DNA of 56,946 bases from Lachnospiraceae bacterium UBA3774 (GTDB lineage Bacteria > Bacillota > Clostridia > Lachnospirales > Lachnospiraceae): positions 1 through 56,946 of the forward strand of contig DFFO01000015.1 of NCBI GenBank assembly GCA_002369255.1. The letters are read 5' to 3'. A program made the position numbers and the translations under genes. This document shows, in pieces, positions 44,821 through 55,700 of this stretch. The notes under the pieces are model-generated. The model did no database searches. It was given only the letters and a program-made list of their open reading frames with translations, and was not told the origin of the DNA. The stretch's first letter is position 1, and every line of letters starts with the position of its first letter.

Positions 44821-47800
44821 ATGCAAACATTGAGGAAAATGACGGCGTTTTTGACGGCTGTTATCATGGCTGTTTCAACCTTCAGCCTTTCAGCCGCAGA
44901 GGCGCTCGGAGCCACTTTATTTGAAGTGGAGGTTTTTTACGGGTTCGGTAAAACTCCGGGAGTTCAAAATATCCTTTCGGGAGTGCTTGACGAGACGGGA
45001 GGTCTCGTTAGTACCGGAAACGGCTATTCGATCAAGGGAAGTGCGTCAAAAGCCTATACAGCCAACGCTTCTTCCGGATCGGCAAACAATTACAGCCATC
45101 CGAAGCAGGACGAGATAGACTCTGTTGACGTATATTATGCAGGATCTGAAACGCCTGTAAATCTTCCCTACGTGATCTCTTCAAATACTCATTGTATAAA
45201 GGGAACTTATTATTATGATTCGTCAAACAATCTGACTGTTTATCCTAATGAAACAACTATCAATACGGCCCACGGCACGCCGCTTATTACTTTTGCGGCC
45301 GGAGGCGCCGGAGTAGGCAAGGCCATGACGAGCCGCTGGCGCAATGTCGCTGCCGACGTAGACGTTGTTTTGCACTACAATACGGCGCATTTTATCAATA
45401 TCAATACCGGTGATGAAAATGCGGCCTTTGCTTCTTCTGACATTCCGAAGTACTTTTTGACGACTACTGACAATTCTGCGGATATTGAGATAGGAGGAGA
45501 CTACTCCAATTCCGCCGGCATTTCGGCTGCGGTAACGCCGGACTCCGCCCCTACCTCTGTTCTTATCACAGTAGGATCAAAAGATACCATCGTTATCAGC
45601 GACGTATCCTCGGACGTTTATATTACGGCAGCAAATACCGTTTCATCTTCGCATACGGGGACGGATATCCTCAGATACAACAACGGGGAATATACTTTTT
45701 ATAATATCACTTCTGATATAAACATCAGTTACGCTTACACGACGGAAACGGTTTGTGCCGTATTTATGGCGGACGGAAGCGAATTTGCCACAGAAGAAAC
45801 GCTCAAAGGAACTACTGTCTCTGCTCCCGCGGCCGTTCCTCAAAAAGAAGGATTTGTATTTAAAGGCTGGTATGCGGACGAGAATCTGACAAAAGAATTC
45901 GATTTTTCCGCGCCGATCTCCGCGGATACGGTAGTTTACGCAAAGTTTGAAAAAATCCACACAATAACGTTTAAGGGCGGATCAACCTTCGTAAGCAAGC
46001 AGTACGGACTGAACGTTTCGGCAAGCGCATGGGTCGGCACTACCGGCGGAACCTGGGATGAGCTCGGCACGCTTACGACCTATGGAGATTTTGTTGACAC
46101 CGCTTCCGCAAGCTCTTCCGGAGTACAGGTAAGAGTAAACAGCGATGTGGGAACGCTTGAATCGCTGACGTTTACCTTCGGCGGCCACAGCGTCACGGTT
46201 GCAAAATCAGATCTTGTAAACAACCAGATTTATATTACGCAAGCCGCAGAACTTACAAGCTCCTTTGGAAGCAATGCCATCCTGAAATACGCACTGTCAA
46301 ACGGGATCGTTTTCCTTCGCGTTTATCAGGTCACACAGGATATTGAAGTTAAAGTCAATTATACCGGAGGCTCGGAGACGGTTGGCGCCAGGGTGACCGA
46401 CTCGGCGGCGCTTTTAAACTCAGTCACCGTTCCGGCATCTGAGATGACGGACAATACAGAAACGGCTGAGGATGGATTTACGGTTCCTTATTATGAGCTT
46501 CGCGGCGTGGAGGGCGACTCGGTTTTGATGAATATATCAGCGAAAGCTGCCGAGACTGCGGGCTTAAAGATCTTTACTCAGGACGGCACTTTGGTGGCGA
46601 GCTTTGACCGTAAAGACGCGGCGGGTCTTAAAGAGCTTCCCGGAGTGGGGCTGGTGGATATCGGATATAACAGCGCTTCAGGCGTTTACTCGCTGCGCTT
46701 CCTTTATCTGCTCAAAAACGTAAACGTCGTTCTTACTCGCGAAGGGTACAGCGAAGGCGGTGCGATGTGGATGTCCGCCGAGATCCTGGATACAGTTACC
46801 GCAAAATTCGGTGCGGCTTTGGACGCTGAAACGATTGCCTCTTATGACAGTTTTGTCATGCTTTTTAGCCTTGGAGATATGGCGCCGATACAGATAGAGG
46901 GTGTTCTGGCGGAAGGCGAAATGACGTTTGTACGCGAAGGAATCTACCTTACGCAAATGAATGAAACGCTGAAAGGCGATATATACGGAGTTAAAAACGG
47001 AGCGCTCAGTCCGCTTGGAATAGGCCTAAATGGAGGCATAAGCATTGCCGGATATTGCGATCTTGTGGCGGAACGTTATGCGGACGATACGGATCAGCTG
47101 TATTTTATGGCAAATATGCTCAGGTTTGCGTCGGAATGTCAGAAATATCTTAATCCCGACGTGAGCGAAGAAGAGCTTCCTATCACGGGAAGGCAGTGGG
47201 CTGCCTCAAAGATCGTTTCTTATGATCCTGTTTCGTCCGAAGAAATAGACAGCATCAATACTTACAGCAGCGGTTTTTCGGTCAGAAAAGGCACTATCAG
47301 ATCCGCAAGCCTTGATATAACAAATAAAGTAGCGATATCTTACAAGCTATATGTTCCGGAGGGATTTGACGGCGTCAGCATTACTGTCAACAATGCTGCG
47401 GTCGATACGGCTGCTTTGGAGGCCGCGGGCGGCGGATATTATTATCTGAAGCTCGACAGGCTCGGGCCGTCCGAGTATGACGACGTATATACGGCAGTTC
47501 TTACAAATCCGACCGGAACGCAGACAGTAAAATACAGCGTTGATACTTACTGCGAAAGAATGAAAAATAATTCCGGCTTGGAGGATATCACAACGGCCAT
47601 GTACAACTACGGATACACCTCAAGAAATAAGATTGAGCTGCCCAGGATTGCATTTATCGGCGACAGTATCACGTTCGGATATGCGGTATCGTCAGGATAC
47701 GGCACTCCCGATCCTGCTACCGAGAGCTATCCGGCTCAGTTTGCCGAGATGATGGCAGGTGAAGCAATAGTCGGGAATTTTGGAAGAAGCGGCGCGTTCC

Positions 47801-49218
47801 TTACTCCTCTTGACGCGGAATACAACTTCTGGGCGGGAAGCGAAAAGGCTGATCGTTATTATCCCGATACTGCCGAATATGCCGCAAGTCTGGAATGGGA
47901 TCCTAATATCGTAGTAATCATGCTCGGTACAAACGATTTTAGAAACCTCAACCGCGCAGCGGCAAGGGAAAATTTCAAGGGCTATTTAAAAGACCTTGCG
48001 GATACGTATATGTCGCTGGATTCGGTGAAAAAAGTCTATATAGCGACCAGCATTACAATCTACTCGAACGCGGGCGGATATGAACTGACGACCGGTCTTT
48101 TGCAACAGCTCCAGAAAGAAGCCGCTGCCGAGGGCGGATATGAGGTCATCGATATTTATGAGATGACAAAAGACTATATGAGCGTCGGAATGCATTATTC
48201 GGCCGACAGACTGCATCCCGTAAAAGTCACCTATCATGAGATGGCAAAAGCTTTTGCGGCGTTCTTCAAGGGCGAGACCTACGAAGCAGGAAGCATGGGA
48301 CAGGCCCCTGATAACGTGGTTTATCTAAAGACCGGAGGACAGTCATTTGGTGACGGAAGCACTCCCGCCACAGCGCTGAACTCTCTTTCCAAAGCGGTGG
48401 GAATGTTGAGCGAGACCGGAGGAACCGTCGTTCTTTGCGGAAATTATAATATCCATTACAATTATGACATGATACTGCCCTATACGAAAAAGCCTATCAC
48501 CATCACTTCCGTATATAACGGGACGAACTACGGCAGCACTCTCGGAATGCCGCAGAACCTGCATTTCAATGGCGAATATACTTTGGAAAATCTGAATATT
48601 CGTGCGGATAAGAGCAGCGCGCTGTTCGTTTGCCGCTATAACAACGTTACCTTCGGTGAAGGACTGAATATTACTCTCGGAAGCGAAGCAACGGCTTACC
48701 CGGGGATCATAGCGGGAACTTATCATGCAATGGGCGGATGTACCGAAGAGTATGCGAGCTTTGACGGAAACTGCATTGTAAATATCATGTCCGGTACTTA
48801 CGGTTTCTTCAGAGGAGGAAATATCAGATCGCAGGCGCCTGCAATGGTGGGAATGATAAAATCGTCCGCGTCGGTTACTATTAATATCAGCGGCGGAACG
48901 TTTATGAATACTTCCGGAAGCAACCTTTGCGCGGCTGCGGGCATGAACTCAGTTGCCGGAACCAATAGCCTAAATATCAGCGGCGGAACGTTCAACGGTC
49001 CCGTGTGCGGACTGTCCAGAATCGGAACAAATACCGGAAACGGAACGTATGCCATGACGGGCACGGTCAACATCGATATTACCGGCGGCGTTTTCAATTC
49101 AAGCATTCAGTGCATGCAGGAAAGCCTGAGCATCGACGGAGCGGTAAATCTTGCCGTGACGCAGGACGTTAATCCTGCTGTGGTTTCGGACGGATTTACA
49201 AACATAACCGTAAGATAA
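44821..49218 (+). CDS. Secreted modular protein ending in SGNH hydrolase and beta-helix domains
   Basis: A 1465-residue exported protein. ATG 44821 follows AAGGAGG and begins MQTLRKMTAFLTAVIMAVS, a signal peptide. In order: GYGK-type unit (nt 44920-45750), one InlB-like repeat (FKGWYADENLTKEFDF), the 130-residue unit (45955-46380) and its companion (46390-46740), the Ig/helical module with MANMLRFASECQ and YNYGYTS (46740-47625), an SGNH hydrolase with Ser949 in IGDSITFG, GTNDFR and His1132 in DRLHPV, and a beta-helix (48310-49218) starting VVYLKTGGQSFGDGS. Its C-terminal 530 residues are a close paralogue of the preceding lipoprotein. It ends the sugar operon at a strong terminator. Ester removal on a glycan is plausible, the N-terminal units probably bind. 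Confidence 0.85.
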   Translation: MQTLRKMTAFLTAVIMAVSTFSLSAAEALGATLFEVEVFYGFGKTPGVQNILSGVLDETGGLVSTGNGYSIKGSASKAYTANASSGSANNYSHPKQDEIDSVDVYYAGSETPVNLPYVISSNTHCIKGTYYYDSSNNLTVYPNETTINTAHGTPLITFAAGGAGVGKAMTSRWRNVAADVDVVLHYNTAHFININTGDENAAFASSDIPKYFLTTTDNSADIEIGGDYSNSAGISAAVTPDSAPTSVLITVGSKDTIVISDVSSDVYITAANTVSSSHTGTDILRYNNGEYTFYNITSDINISYAYTTETVCAVFMADGSEFATEETLKGTTVSAPAAVPQKEGFVFKGWYADENLTKEFDFSAPISADTVVYAKFEKIHTITFKGGSTFVSKQYGLNVSASAWVGTTGGTWDELGTLTTYGDFVDTASASSSGVQVRVNSDVGTLESLTFTFGGHSVTVAKSDLVNNQIYITQAAELTSSFGSNAILKYALSNGIVFLRVYQVTQDIEVKVNYTGGSETVGARVTDSAALLNSVTVPASEMTDNTETAEDGFTVPYYELRGVEGDSVLMNISAKAAETAGLKIFTQDGTLVASFDRKDAAGLKELPGVGLVDIGYNSASGVYSLRFLYLLKNVNVVLTREGYSEGGAMWMSAEILDTVTAKFGAALDAETIASYDSFVMLFSLGDMAPIQIEGVLAEGEMTFVREGIYLTQMNETLKGDIYGVKNGALSPLGIGLNGGISIAGYCDLVAERYADDTDQLYFMANMLRFASECQKYLNPDVSEEELPITGRQWAASKIVSYDPVSSEEIDSINTYSSGFSVRKGTIRSASLDITNKVAISYKLYVPEGFDGVSITVNNAAVDTAALEAAGGGYYYLKLDRLGPSEYDDVYTAVLTNPTGTQTVKYSVDTYCERMKNNSGLEDITTAMYNYGYTSRNKIELPRIAFIGDSITFGYAVSSGYGTPDPATESYPAQFAEMMAGEAIVGNFGRSGAFLTPLDAEYNFWAGSEKADRYYPDTAEYAASLEWDPNIVVIMLGTNDFRNLNRAAARENFKGYLKDLADTYMSLDSVKKVYIATSITIYSNAGGYELTTGLLQQLQKEAAAEGGYEVIDIYEMTKDYMSVGMHYSADRLHPVKVTYHEMAKAFAAFFKGETYEAGSMGQAPDNVVYLKTGGQSFGDGSTPATALNSLSKAVGMLSETGGTVVLCGNYNIHYNYDMILPYTKKPITITSVYNGTNYGSTLGMPQNLHFNGEYTLENLNIRADKSSALFVCRYNNVTFGEGLNITLGSEATAYPGIIAGTYHAMGGCTEEYASFDGNCIVNIMSGTYGFFRGGNIRSQAPAMVGMIKSSASVTINISGGTFMNTSGSNLCAAAGMNSVAGTNSLNISGGTFNGPVCGLSRIGTNTGNGTYAMTGTVNIDITGGVFNSSIQCMQESLSIDGAVNLAVTQDVNPAVVSDGFTNITVR

Positions 49219-49230
49219 CGGTTTAAGACG

Positions 49231-49266
49231 AAAAAGCGGCCTCTTTTGACAAGAGACCGCTTTTTT
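49231..49266 (+). terminator. Terminator at the end of the sugar operon
   Basis: AAAAAGCGGCCTCTT pairs with AAGAGACCGCTTTTT around a short TTGAC loop, with one mismatch, and ends in six T. It is the first clear terminator after 21813 on the plus strand, which supports one long transcript upstream. Confidence 0.9.
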
Positions 49267-49396
49267 GGAATTATAAAACAGGCACGTGGCGAGATGTCTA
49301 TATATCACAAATAATCAATATAACATTGCACTCACAACAAGTCAAGATGAAAATCAAAGATTTTAACCATGCACAATTCACGCTGTTTGTTAAAAG

Positions 49397-49431
49397 GTTT
49401 TACAATATAATTGTAATCGTAAAACTATAAT
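49397..49431 (+). promoter_or_regulatory. AT-rich promoter region with nested palindrome
   Basis: TTACAATATAATTGTAA (49400-49416) has 7-base arms TTACAAT/ATTGTAA around ATA, and is itself framed by GTTTTAC (49397-49403) and GTAAAAC (49419-49425). It contains one TATAAT (49406-49411) and is followed by a second (49426-49431). No well-spaced -35 box was found. The palindrome overlapping a -10 element is what an operator looks like. The rest of the 243-base gap 49219-49461 contains only the terminator and the ribosome binding site AAGGAGG. Confidence 0.45.
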
Positions 49432-49461
49432 TCAAAGGATGCTATAGCAAGGAGGATAACA

Positions 49462-52400
49462 ATGCATACTTTTAAGAAATTATTTGCTCTGCTTATGGCT
49501 CTGACAATGACGCTTTCAGTGTTCAGCATGTCAGCAGTTCAGGCATTGGCAGACGGCGAAATCGGGTTTGGAGTTTATTATGGCTTCGGAAGAACTCCTG
49601 GATCTGAAAAGCTCGGCGCACTCGGAACTTACACCGACACGGGCTACGCTATACTCGGTTCCAGAACCGGATCTTATGCCAGCGGTAGTAATAGCGCTGT
49701 AGGAAAGGCTCCAAATACAAACCGTTTTTCCATGAGTATTAACGCAAGCACAAAGATTTCTTCCGTCGATTATTACTATAACGGAACCAAATACAGCTTA
49801 GCCAAAGCTACGGCTATATATTCAAGCGGCGGGGCGCTTAACACATCAAAGACCGGAACGCAGCTGATAGCAAATGCTTTTAACTCCAGCACGTTTTACA
49901 GCAGATGGCCGAATCTTGACAGAGAACTCTATATGGTTCTGCACTATACTGACGGTCATTATATAAACATAAATACCGGCGATGAAAACGCTACTTTTAC
50001 TTCCACGGATATTCCGGAATATTACTACGAGAAAACCGCGAACACCGGTACCATTGAGATCGGCGGCTCTTCATACAGCAACTCTACCGGTATTTCCACG
50101 ACGGTTACTCCTAATGCCGCTCCTTCCAAGATCCTCATCACGGTAGGAACGGGTGAAACCGTTTCCATCGACGATGCGACTGCAGACGTTTATCTTACGA
50201 GCGGAAATGCGATTTCGGATACTCATTCAAGCACGGATATCCTTCGCTACAACGCCGGCGAATACACGTTCTATAAAGTATCTGCCGATATCAATATCGC
50301 GTATGCATACAGCGCTGCGGAATATACTGTTACCTTTATGGCAGGAGAAAATGAGTACGATTCGAAGGTTGTAGCCGGAGGCACTCCCGTTGCTGCTCCT
50401 ACGACGGACCCGGAAGTTTCTCACAAGCTCTTCAAGGGCTGGTATGCGGACGCACAGTGCAGTGCAGAGTTTGATTTTACTTCGGGTATAAATGCTGATA
50501 CCACCGTTTATGCGAAGCTTGTCGACGCGCATGAAGTTACCTTTAACGGAGTTTCGTCCATTACTTCTACGAACTGGAATTCCATCACGGGCGGAACTAT
50601 AGATACCACCGGACTTCTCAAAACGGAAGATTATGCATACAATACGTCAGGCGTTCAGGTGGGCGGTTATTTTGACCTTGGTTCAGGCAACATAGAAAGC
50701 GTCACCTTTACGATCGGTGAGCAGACAGTTACTCTTTCGGGAGACGACGCTATCAGCACAGGAACTATCATTTCTTCTGACGGAAGCTATGCTGTAAGAT
50801 CAACTCCCGCAGGAGACGATGCAGTAGTTAAATATGCTTATTCTGACGGAAATGCGGAATTCTTCCTTCGTTTTTACAGCGTAACTCAGGACATTGACAT
50901 TGACGTAACTCTTAAAGACGAATCGCACGTATTCTATTTCTCGGGACAGAAGAGCATTTCCGGAAGCACCTGGGCGTCCAAAACGGGCGGAGCCTTAAAT
51001 ACCGCAGGAAAGATGACGGTTCCCGGAAACTACGTAAATGATCCTACGTCAGCCACGGAGGCAAACGGAACGTCCAAGGGCGCGAACTTTGCTCTTTTTA
51101 CGGATCCCTCATATACGGTTGAATCCATTGTCATCAATTACGGAAACAAGACCTTTACCGTGAGCGGAACGTCCGTTACCGGAACAGATACAAAATACAT
51201 GACGGCGACCGGCGCTATGGAAACCGCATGGAATTCATCCGGAACGACCATGTTCAAATATGCTCATGCTGCAAGCTCTATGACGACTTACAATTTCCGT
51301 TTCTTCAGGATTACGCGTGATGTAAAGATCACGGTCAACTATGCGGAAGTTCCGGAAACTGTTACTGCAACTGTTGTTGACGATAGCGAAGTTTTCACAA
51401 ATGTTGCGCTTGGAACAGGCACTGATAGCACCACGTTTGAAAACAGAGTGCTTACCATTTATACAGCCGAAATGCTTGGCCTTAATGACACCGCACTCGA
51501 CAATGATACCGTACAGATCCAGATCGCTCCCAGAGATTCTATGGTTTCCGGTATTATTGTAGAAGATACAGCAGGAAACGAGATCGGACGTCTTGAGCGT
51601 GGCGGAACTTATAGCTCTGCATACGTAGACGGCTTTGGCAAGATGTCTATGGTATATAATGCAAATGATAACGGAACAGGCTATGCCAGATATTACATAA
51701 GATTCCTTACCGTTCTTAAGAATATCGTTATAAAGCCTATCCTTGAGACCTCTGAAGCGGTTGATGACAGCTGCCTGTCAATGGGAGTTGAGGTAGGAAA
51801 TACTCTTACCGCAAAATTCTATGCCACACTTGATGATGAAATAATCGCTGAGGGTTATGACAGCTACGTATTCAAAGCAGCTCTCGGAAACAGCACGCCT
51901 GTTGAACTTGAGGGAACGGTTACGTCTTCCGGTCAGATACTCTTTAGCCTTGAGCAGATTTATGCACAGTGCATGGCTGACAGCATCACAGGCGAATTTG
52001 TCGGAATCAAGGACGGCGCAGAGACGGTTATCGACACTATTCCTACGGGAGTAAGCATTGCGGATTACTGCGACAGAGTTTATGCTTCATATCCTACGAA
52101 TACTGCTCTTGTAACCTTTATGGCCAACATGCTCAACTACGGTTCAAAGCTCCAGCTCTTTGCGGGATACAATACCGACAAGCTTGCTATTACCGGACAT
52201 GACTGGGCCGACGAATATGTCGGAGCTGCCACTCCTTCTACGAATATCGCATCCGAGGAAGTAAACGTTGTTGAAGAAGGCTATGACAAGTCAGAAGGAT
52301 ATATAAAGAGCGCAGGACTTAATGTCAGTGAAAAGATCGCTGTTTATTTCAAGGTTTATGCTCCCAACGGAACCGATGGTCTCAGACTTGAAGTCAACGG

Positions 52401-52641
52401 ATATGAGCAGACGCTCACCGCTGGTTCCGACAGAATGTGCAGAGTCCAGCTTCTCCGCATATCTCCTGCAAATTATGATTCGGTTTATACCGCAAAGCTT
52501 TACTCGGGAGAGACCCTTCTTCAGACAGTTAAATATTCGGTAAATACTTACTGCGACAGAATGTTTGCGAAGGGATCGAATACCGATCTGGTAGTGGCCA
52601 TTTACAATTACGGACTGGCTGCGGAAAATTACACCAGATAA
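49462..52641 (+). CDS. Secreted modular repeat protein (related to the N-terminal part of the preceding protein)
   Basis: A 1059-residue exported protein with signal peptide MHTFKKLFALLMALTMTLS and AGGAGG-type site. Layout: a GYGK-type unit (VYYGFGRTPGS ... FININTGDENATF-like), one InlB-like repeat (FKGWYADAQCSAEFDF), two copies of the 130-residue unit (about nt 50530-50930 and 50930-51350), the companion unit (to about 51750) and the Ig/helical module ending VVAIYNYGLAAENYTR. It corresponds to the previous protein without its SGNH and beta-helix parts, showing modular loss or gain. No catalytic domain or membrane anchor is visible, so surface attachment, if any, is by binding. Confidence 0.85.
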   Translation: MHTFKKLFALLMALTMTLSVFSMSAVQALADGEIGFGVYYGFGRTPGSEKLGALGTYTDTGYAILGSRTGSYASGSNSAVGKAPNTNRFSMSINASTKISSVDYYYNGTKYSLAKATAIYSSGGALNTSKTGTQLIANAFNSSTFYSRWPNLDRELYMVLHYTDGHYININTGDENATFTSTDIPEYYYEKTANTGTIEIGGSSYSNSTGISTTVTPNAAPSKILITVGTGETVSIDDATADVYLTSGNAISDTHSSTDILRYNAGEYTFYKVSADINIAYAYSAAEYTVTFMAGENEYDSKVVAGGTPVAAPTTDPEVSHKLFKGWYADAQCSAEFDFTSGINADTTVYAKLVDAHEVTFNGVSSITSTNWNSITGGTIDTTGLLKTEDYAYNTSGVQVGGYFDLGSGNIESVTFTIGEQTVTLSGDDAISTGTIISSDGSYAVRSTPAGDDAVVKYAYSDGNAEFFLRFYSVTQDIDIDVTLKDESHVFYFSGQKSISGSTWASKTGGALNTAGKMTVPGNYVNDPTSATEANGTSKGANFALFTDPSYTVESIVINYGNKTFTVSGTSVTGTDTKYMTATGAMETAWNSSGTTMFKYAHAASSMTTYNFRFFRITRDVKITVNYAEVPETVTATVVDDSEVFTNVALGTGTDSTTFENRVLTIYTAEMLGLNDTALDNDTVQIQIAPRDSMVSGIIVEDTAGNEIGRLERGGTYSSAYVDGFGKMSMVYNANDNGTGYARYYIRFLTVLKNIVIKPILETSEAVDDSCLSMGVEVGNTLTAKFYATLDDEIIAEGYDSYVFKAALGNSTPVELEGTVTSSGQILFSLEQIYAQCMADSITGEFVGIKDGAETVIDTIPTGVSIADYCDRVYASYPTNTALVTFMANMLNYGSKLQLFAGYNTDKLAITGHDWADEYVGAATPSTNIASEEVNVVEEGYDKSEGYIKSAGLNVSEKIAVYFKVYAPNGTDGLRLEVNGYEQTLTAGSDRMCRVQLLRISPANYDSVYTAKLYSGETLLQTVKYSVNTYCDRMFAKGSNTDLVVAIYNYGLAAENYTR

Positions 52642-52690
52642 GCAGTTATTAATACCATATCGGATTAATAAATACTGCCTTACAATAAAA

Positions 52691-52720
52691 GGGGTGGTGC
52701 AGTGCGCCGCCCCGATTTTA
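52691..52720 (+). other. Strong hairpin in the leader of the GH43-like gene
   Basis: GGGGTGGTGC (52691-52700) pairs with GCGCCGCCCC (52704-52713) over ten positions with two G-U pairs and a three-base loop, followed by GATTTTA. It could be a weak terminator or attenuator between the two genes, or an RNA stabiliser, and lies 12 bases before the ribosome binding site AGAGG. Confidence 0.5.
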
Positions 52721-52737
52721 ATAGAAGAGGAAAAAAC

Positions 52738-55700
52738 ATGGGAAAAAGACATTTTATTGCAGGCCTTGCGGCGTTTTTCGCTGTCGTTTTTGCGATGTTC
52801 ACGCTCGCCTCTGTTGTTAAAGCTGACGACGGGTACGCAAACACGGTATATCTTGAAGACGGCGGAGAAGGCTCCGGCGCTACCGCATCGGATCCGGCAG
52901 GTGACCTTGTATCGGCACTGTCAGGCTTAAGCGGATCTACGCACGTTATTTTGACGGGAGATTATACGACTACAGCCGGCAGCGGCACAAATACGACGCT
53001 CGGCGTTACTTTCCCCGTTAAGATAACTTCCGTAGGCAGCGCAAAGCTTATCCTGAACAGCCATATCGTAATGGCGGGCGCTCTGGAAGTGGATGATCTG
53101 ACCATACAGACAAACGGCGATTATTGGTTTAAGGCGCAGGGAAATCCTTTTACCGCAGGAGAAAACGTTACCTGCGTACTTGGCGAGGGAGTTACTACTT
53201 ATCCTACCATTGTAGGCACTACGCTGACAAACCTGACCAATAAAACGTGCAGCATTACCGTAAAAAGCGGCAAATGGAACAGAGTGCGCGGAGGTTCTGC
53301 CGCAAGTCCGAGCTCATATAATATCAGATCTACCGGCGGCACCGTTCTGAATATGAATATATCCGGCGGCACGTTCTACGGATATGTTGCTCTCGGCTCA
53401 AGAGGCAATATGAACGGTGTGAAGGTAAATGCTTCCATATCCGGCGGTGAATTTATAAAAGGCATATATCTGATCTATGGTGAAGATGAAGATCTGACCT
53501 ACGGATATACGGCAAATTACAATGCCAATATCGATATTTCCGGCGGAACCATCCACGGCGTAATAGCTCCTTCCGACAGGACGTACAATACGCTTTCCGG
53601 TACGTATAAGGTCAGTGTTACCGGCGGAAATTTTGCTTATCTTACGGATGTTTTGGGCCCTTCGCAGTACAAGGGCACGATGACATCCGAGATTACGGTG
53701 TCAAACGAGCTTAAAAACAGAAATATAGCTTCCAGTTCTCAGACCTTTACAAATCCTATTATGAGCGGCGCGGATCCTTTCCTGTTTGAAAAGGACGGAT
53801 ATTTTTATCTGATAAAGACCGCGTCTACAAAACTGCAGCTCTTTAAGGCCGCGAGTCTTGCAGAGCTTGCGACGGTCAGCCCTATGACGGTTTTTGTACT
53901 GACGGACGGAAACAATCTCTGGTCTCCCGAAGTGCATTATTTTTCCGAGGCTGAAGCAGGGGCAGGAAATGACGGCTGGTATTGCTTTATCGGATATACA
54001 GAGCATGTTACTGAAGGAAGCTCGATGTCGGAGCGCCAGAGACAGTACGTGCTAAAGTGTCTTGATGAAGATGACAACCTGTTCGGACAGTGGGGCGATC
54101 CCGTAACGGGAGAGGCCCGGCCCAGACGTATCACAAATCCCGATGATCCGGATTTCAATCTCAATACTTTCTGTGCCGGATCTTCAAAAATGGTTATAAA
54201 CGGCAGGCCTTATATGACTTACGTTACCGAGTTCAACCGCGGCGTTGAAGGCAACGAAGGCAATCTGGCCGATGAATTCCACCAGGAGATCATGATCACC
54301 GCCATGGACAATCCGTGGACTTACCGCGGAACGTCTGTTTCCATCTGCGTTTCGGAATATGCATGGGAAAGATACGGACATCAGCTTTCGGAGACTTCCG
54401 AAGGCACATGGATGACTTTCCCCGCCGTAGTAGAGGGAGCCTCGCCTGTTTATTATACCGATTCAAACGGTGAGGAGCAGGTTTACCTGATGTATACGGG
54501 CAGCGGTTACTGGACGCAGTGGTATGCGCTCGGGTATCTGAAGCTTGTCAACAAGGCGGATCCTTTAAATGCCGCAAGCTGGAAGAAAATAACGAAAACA
54601 CCTATCCTTCAGAAGGATTATTCAAAGAATGATATCAACAGCTGCGGACACGGATCATACCTGAAAATCGGAGATCAGTACTGGGTGGCCTATCATGCCC
54701 GCCTTGAGCACAATACCACCTCAGACGTATATGCCGGCGAAAACGATCCCAGATATGCTATGTTTGAGCCGATATACGTAGATGCGAGCGGTGTTACGAT
54801 AGGTGACGGCGACGGCCATCCCGCGAACCTTACCAAGACCTATACGGTTTCTACCAAAGCGTCAACGCTTGGTGAGAAGATCAAAGGCTTTGACGTTATG
54901 GAAGAGCCCTCGTCATTCATTTTTGTCGACTCCGAGAACGGAAATGACGCAAACGACGGTCTTACCGCTTCGACCGCGGTAAAGAGCGTTTCTGCAGCCA
55001 TCACAAAGCTTGCGGCGGCACAAGAAGAAGGCACGCTCATAGTCTGCGGAAAAACGACTATGAAGGGAAGTTCATATCAGCTCGCCGATATCGGAGGAAA
55101 ACTGACTGTTACTTCGGTATTTAAAGACGCGGACTACCGCGAGAATGGCGCCTGCCTGTATATTTATGACGCTCTGATGGCAGGAAACGATCTTGAAATG
55201 ACCGCGCTTGATATAGTTGCCGGAGGCACAAATACCATATATGCGGCATATCATGATTTTGATATCACCGACTGCCGTCTTTATGCAAATGCCGGAACAA
55301 AAGACGTGCCGGTAAAAGGCACCTTGATCACCGATCCTGTCATGACGTTCGTATCCGGTGCGAGAAGCACTGCTATTCATGACGTCGAAGGCATTGATCT
55401 TGAAGAAGACGATCTCTTCGGAGATAATACGGATTACGGATACTGGCACGGAAATACTGTTGCGGATCAGACCGTAAATATCGGATGTCTCGGATGGCTG
55501 AGGATAGCCGTAGGATCAAAAGAGGTCGGCTCCGGAATATATACTTCCGATGAGCTTTGTCATACAGATAATGGATCAGTCAGTCTTGTTATAGCCGACG
55601 GTATCAGAGCTTGGGCCATAGATATGATCAGCGCAAACCTTTCTTCAAGCGTAGAACTTTCGGCGCTTATGCAGGGGAAGGTTGCTTACAGATCCGAAAA

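Noticed and set aside
13521..52641. Protein repeats read as a CRISPR array or DNA satellite
   Set aside because: The repeats are long, diverged and in frame, conserved at protein level, with no short identical direct repeats and unique spacers.
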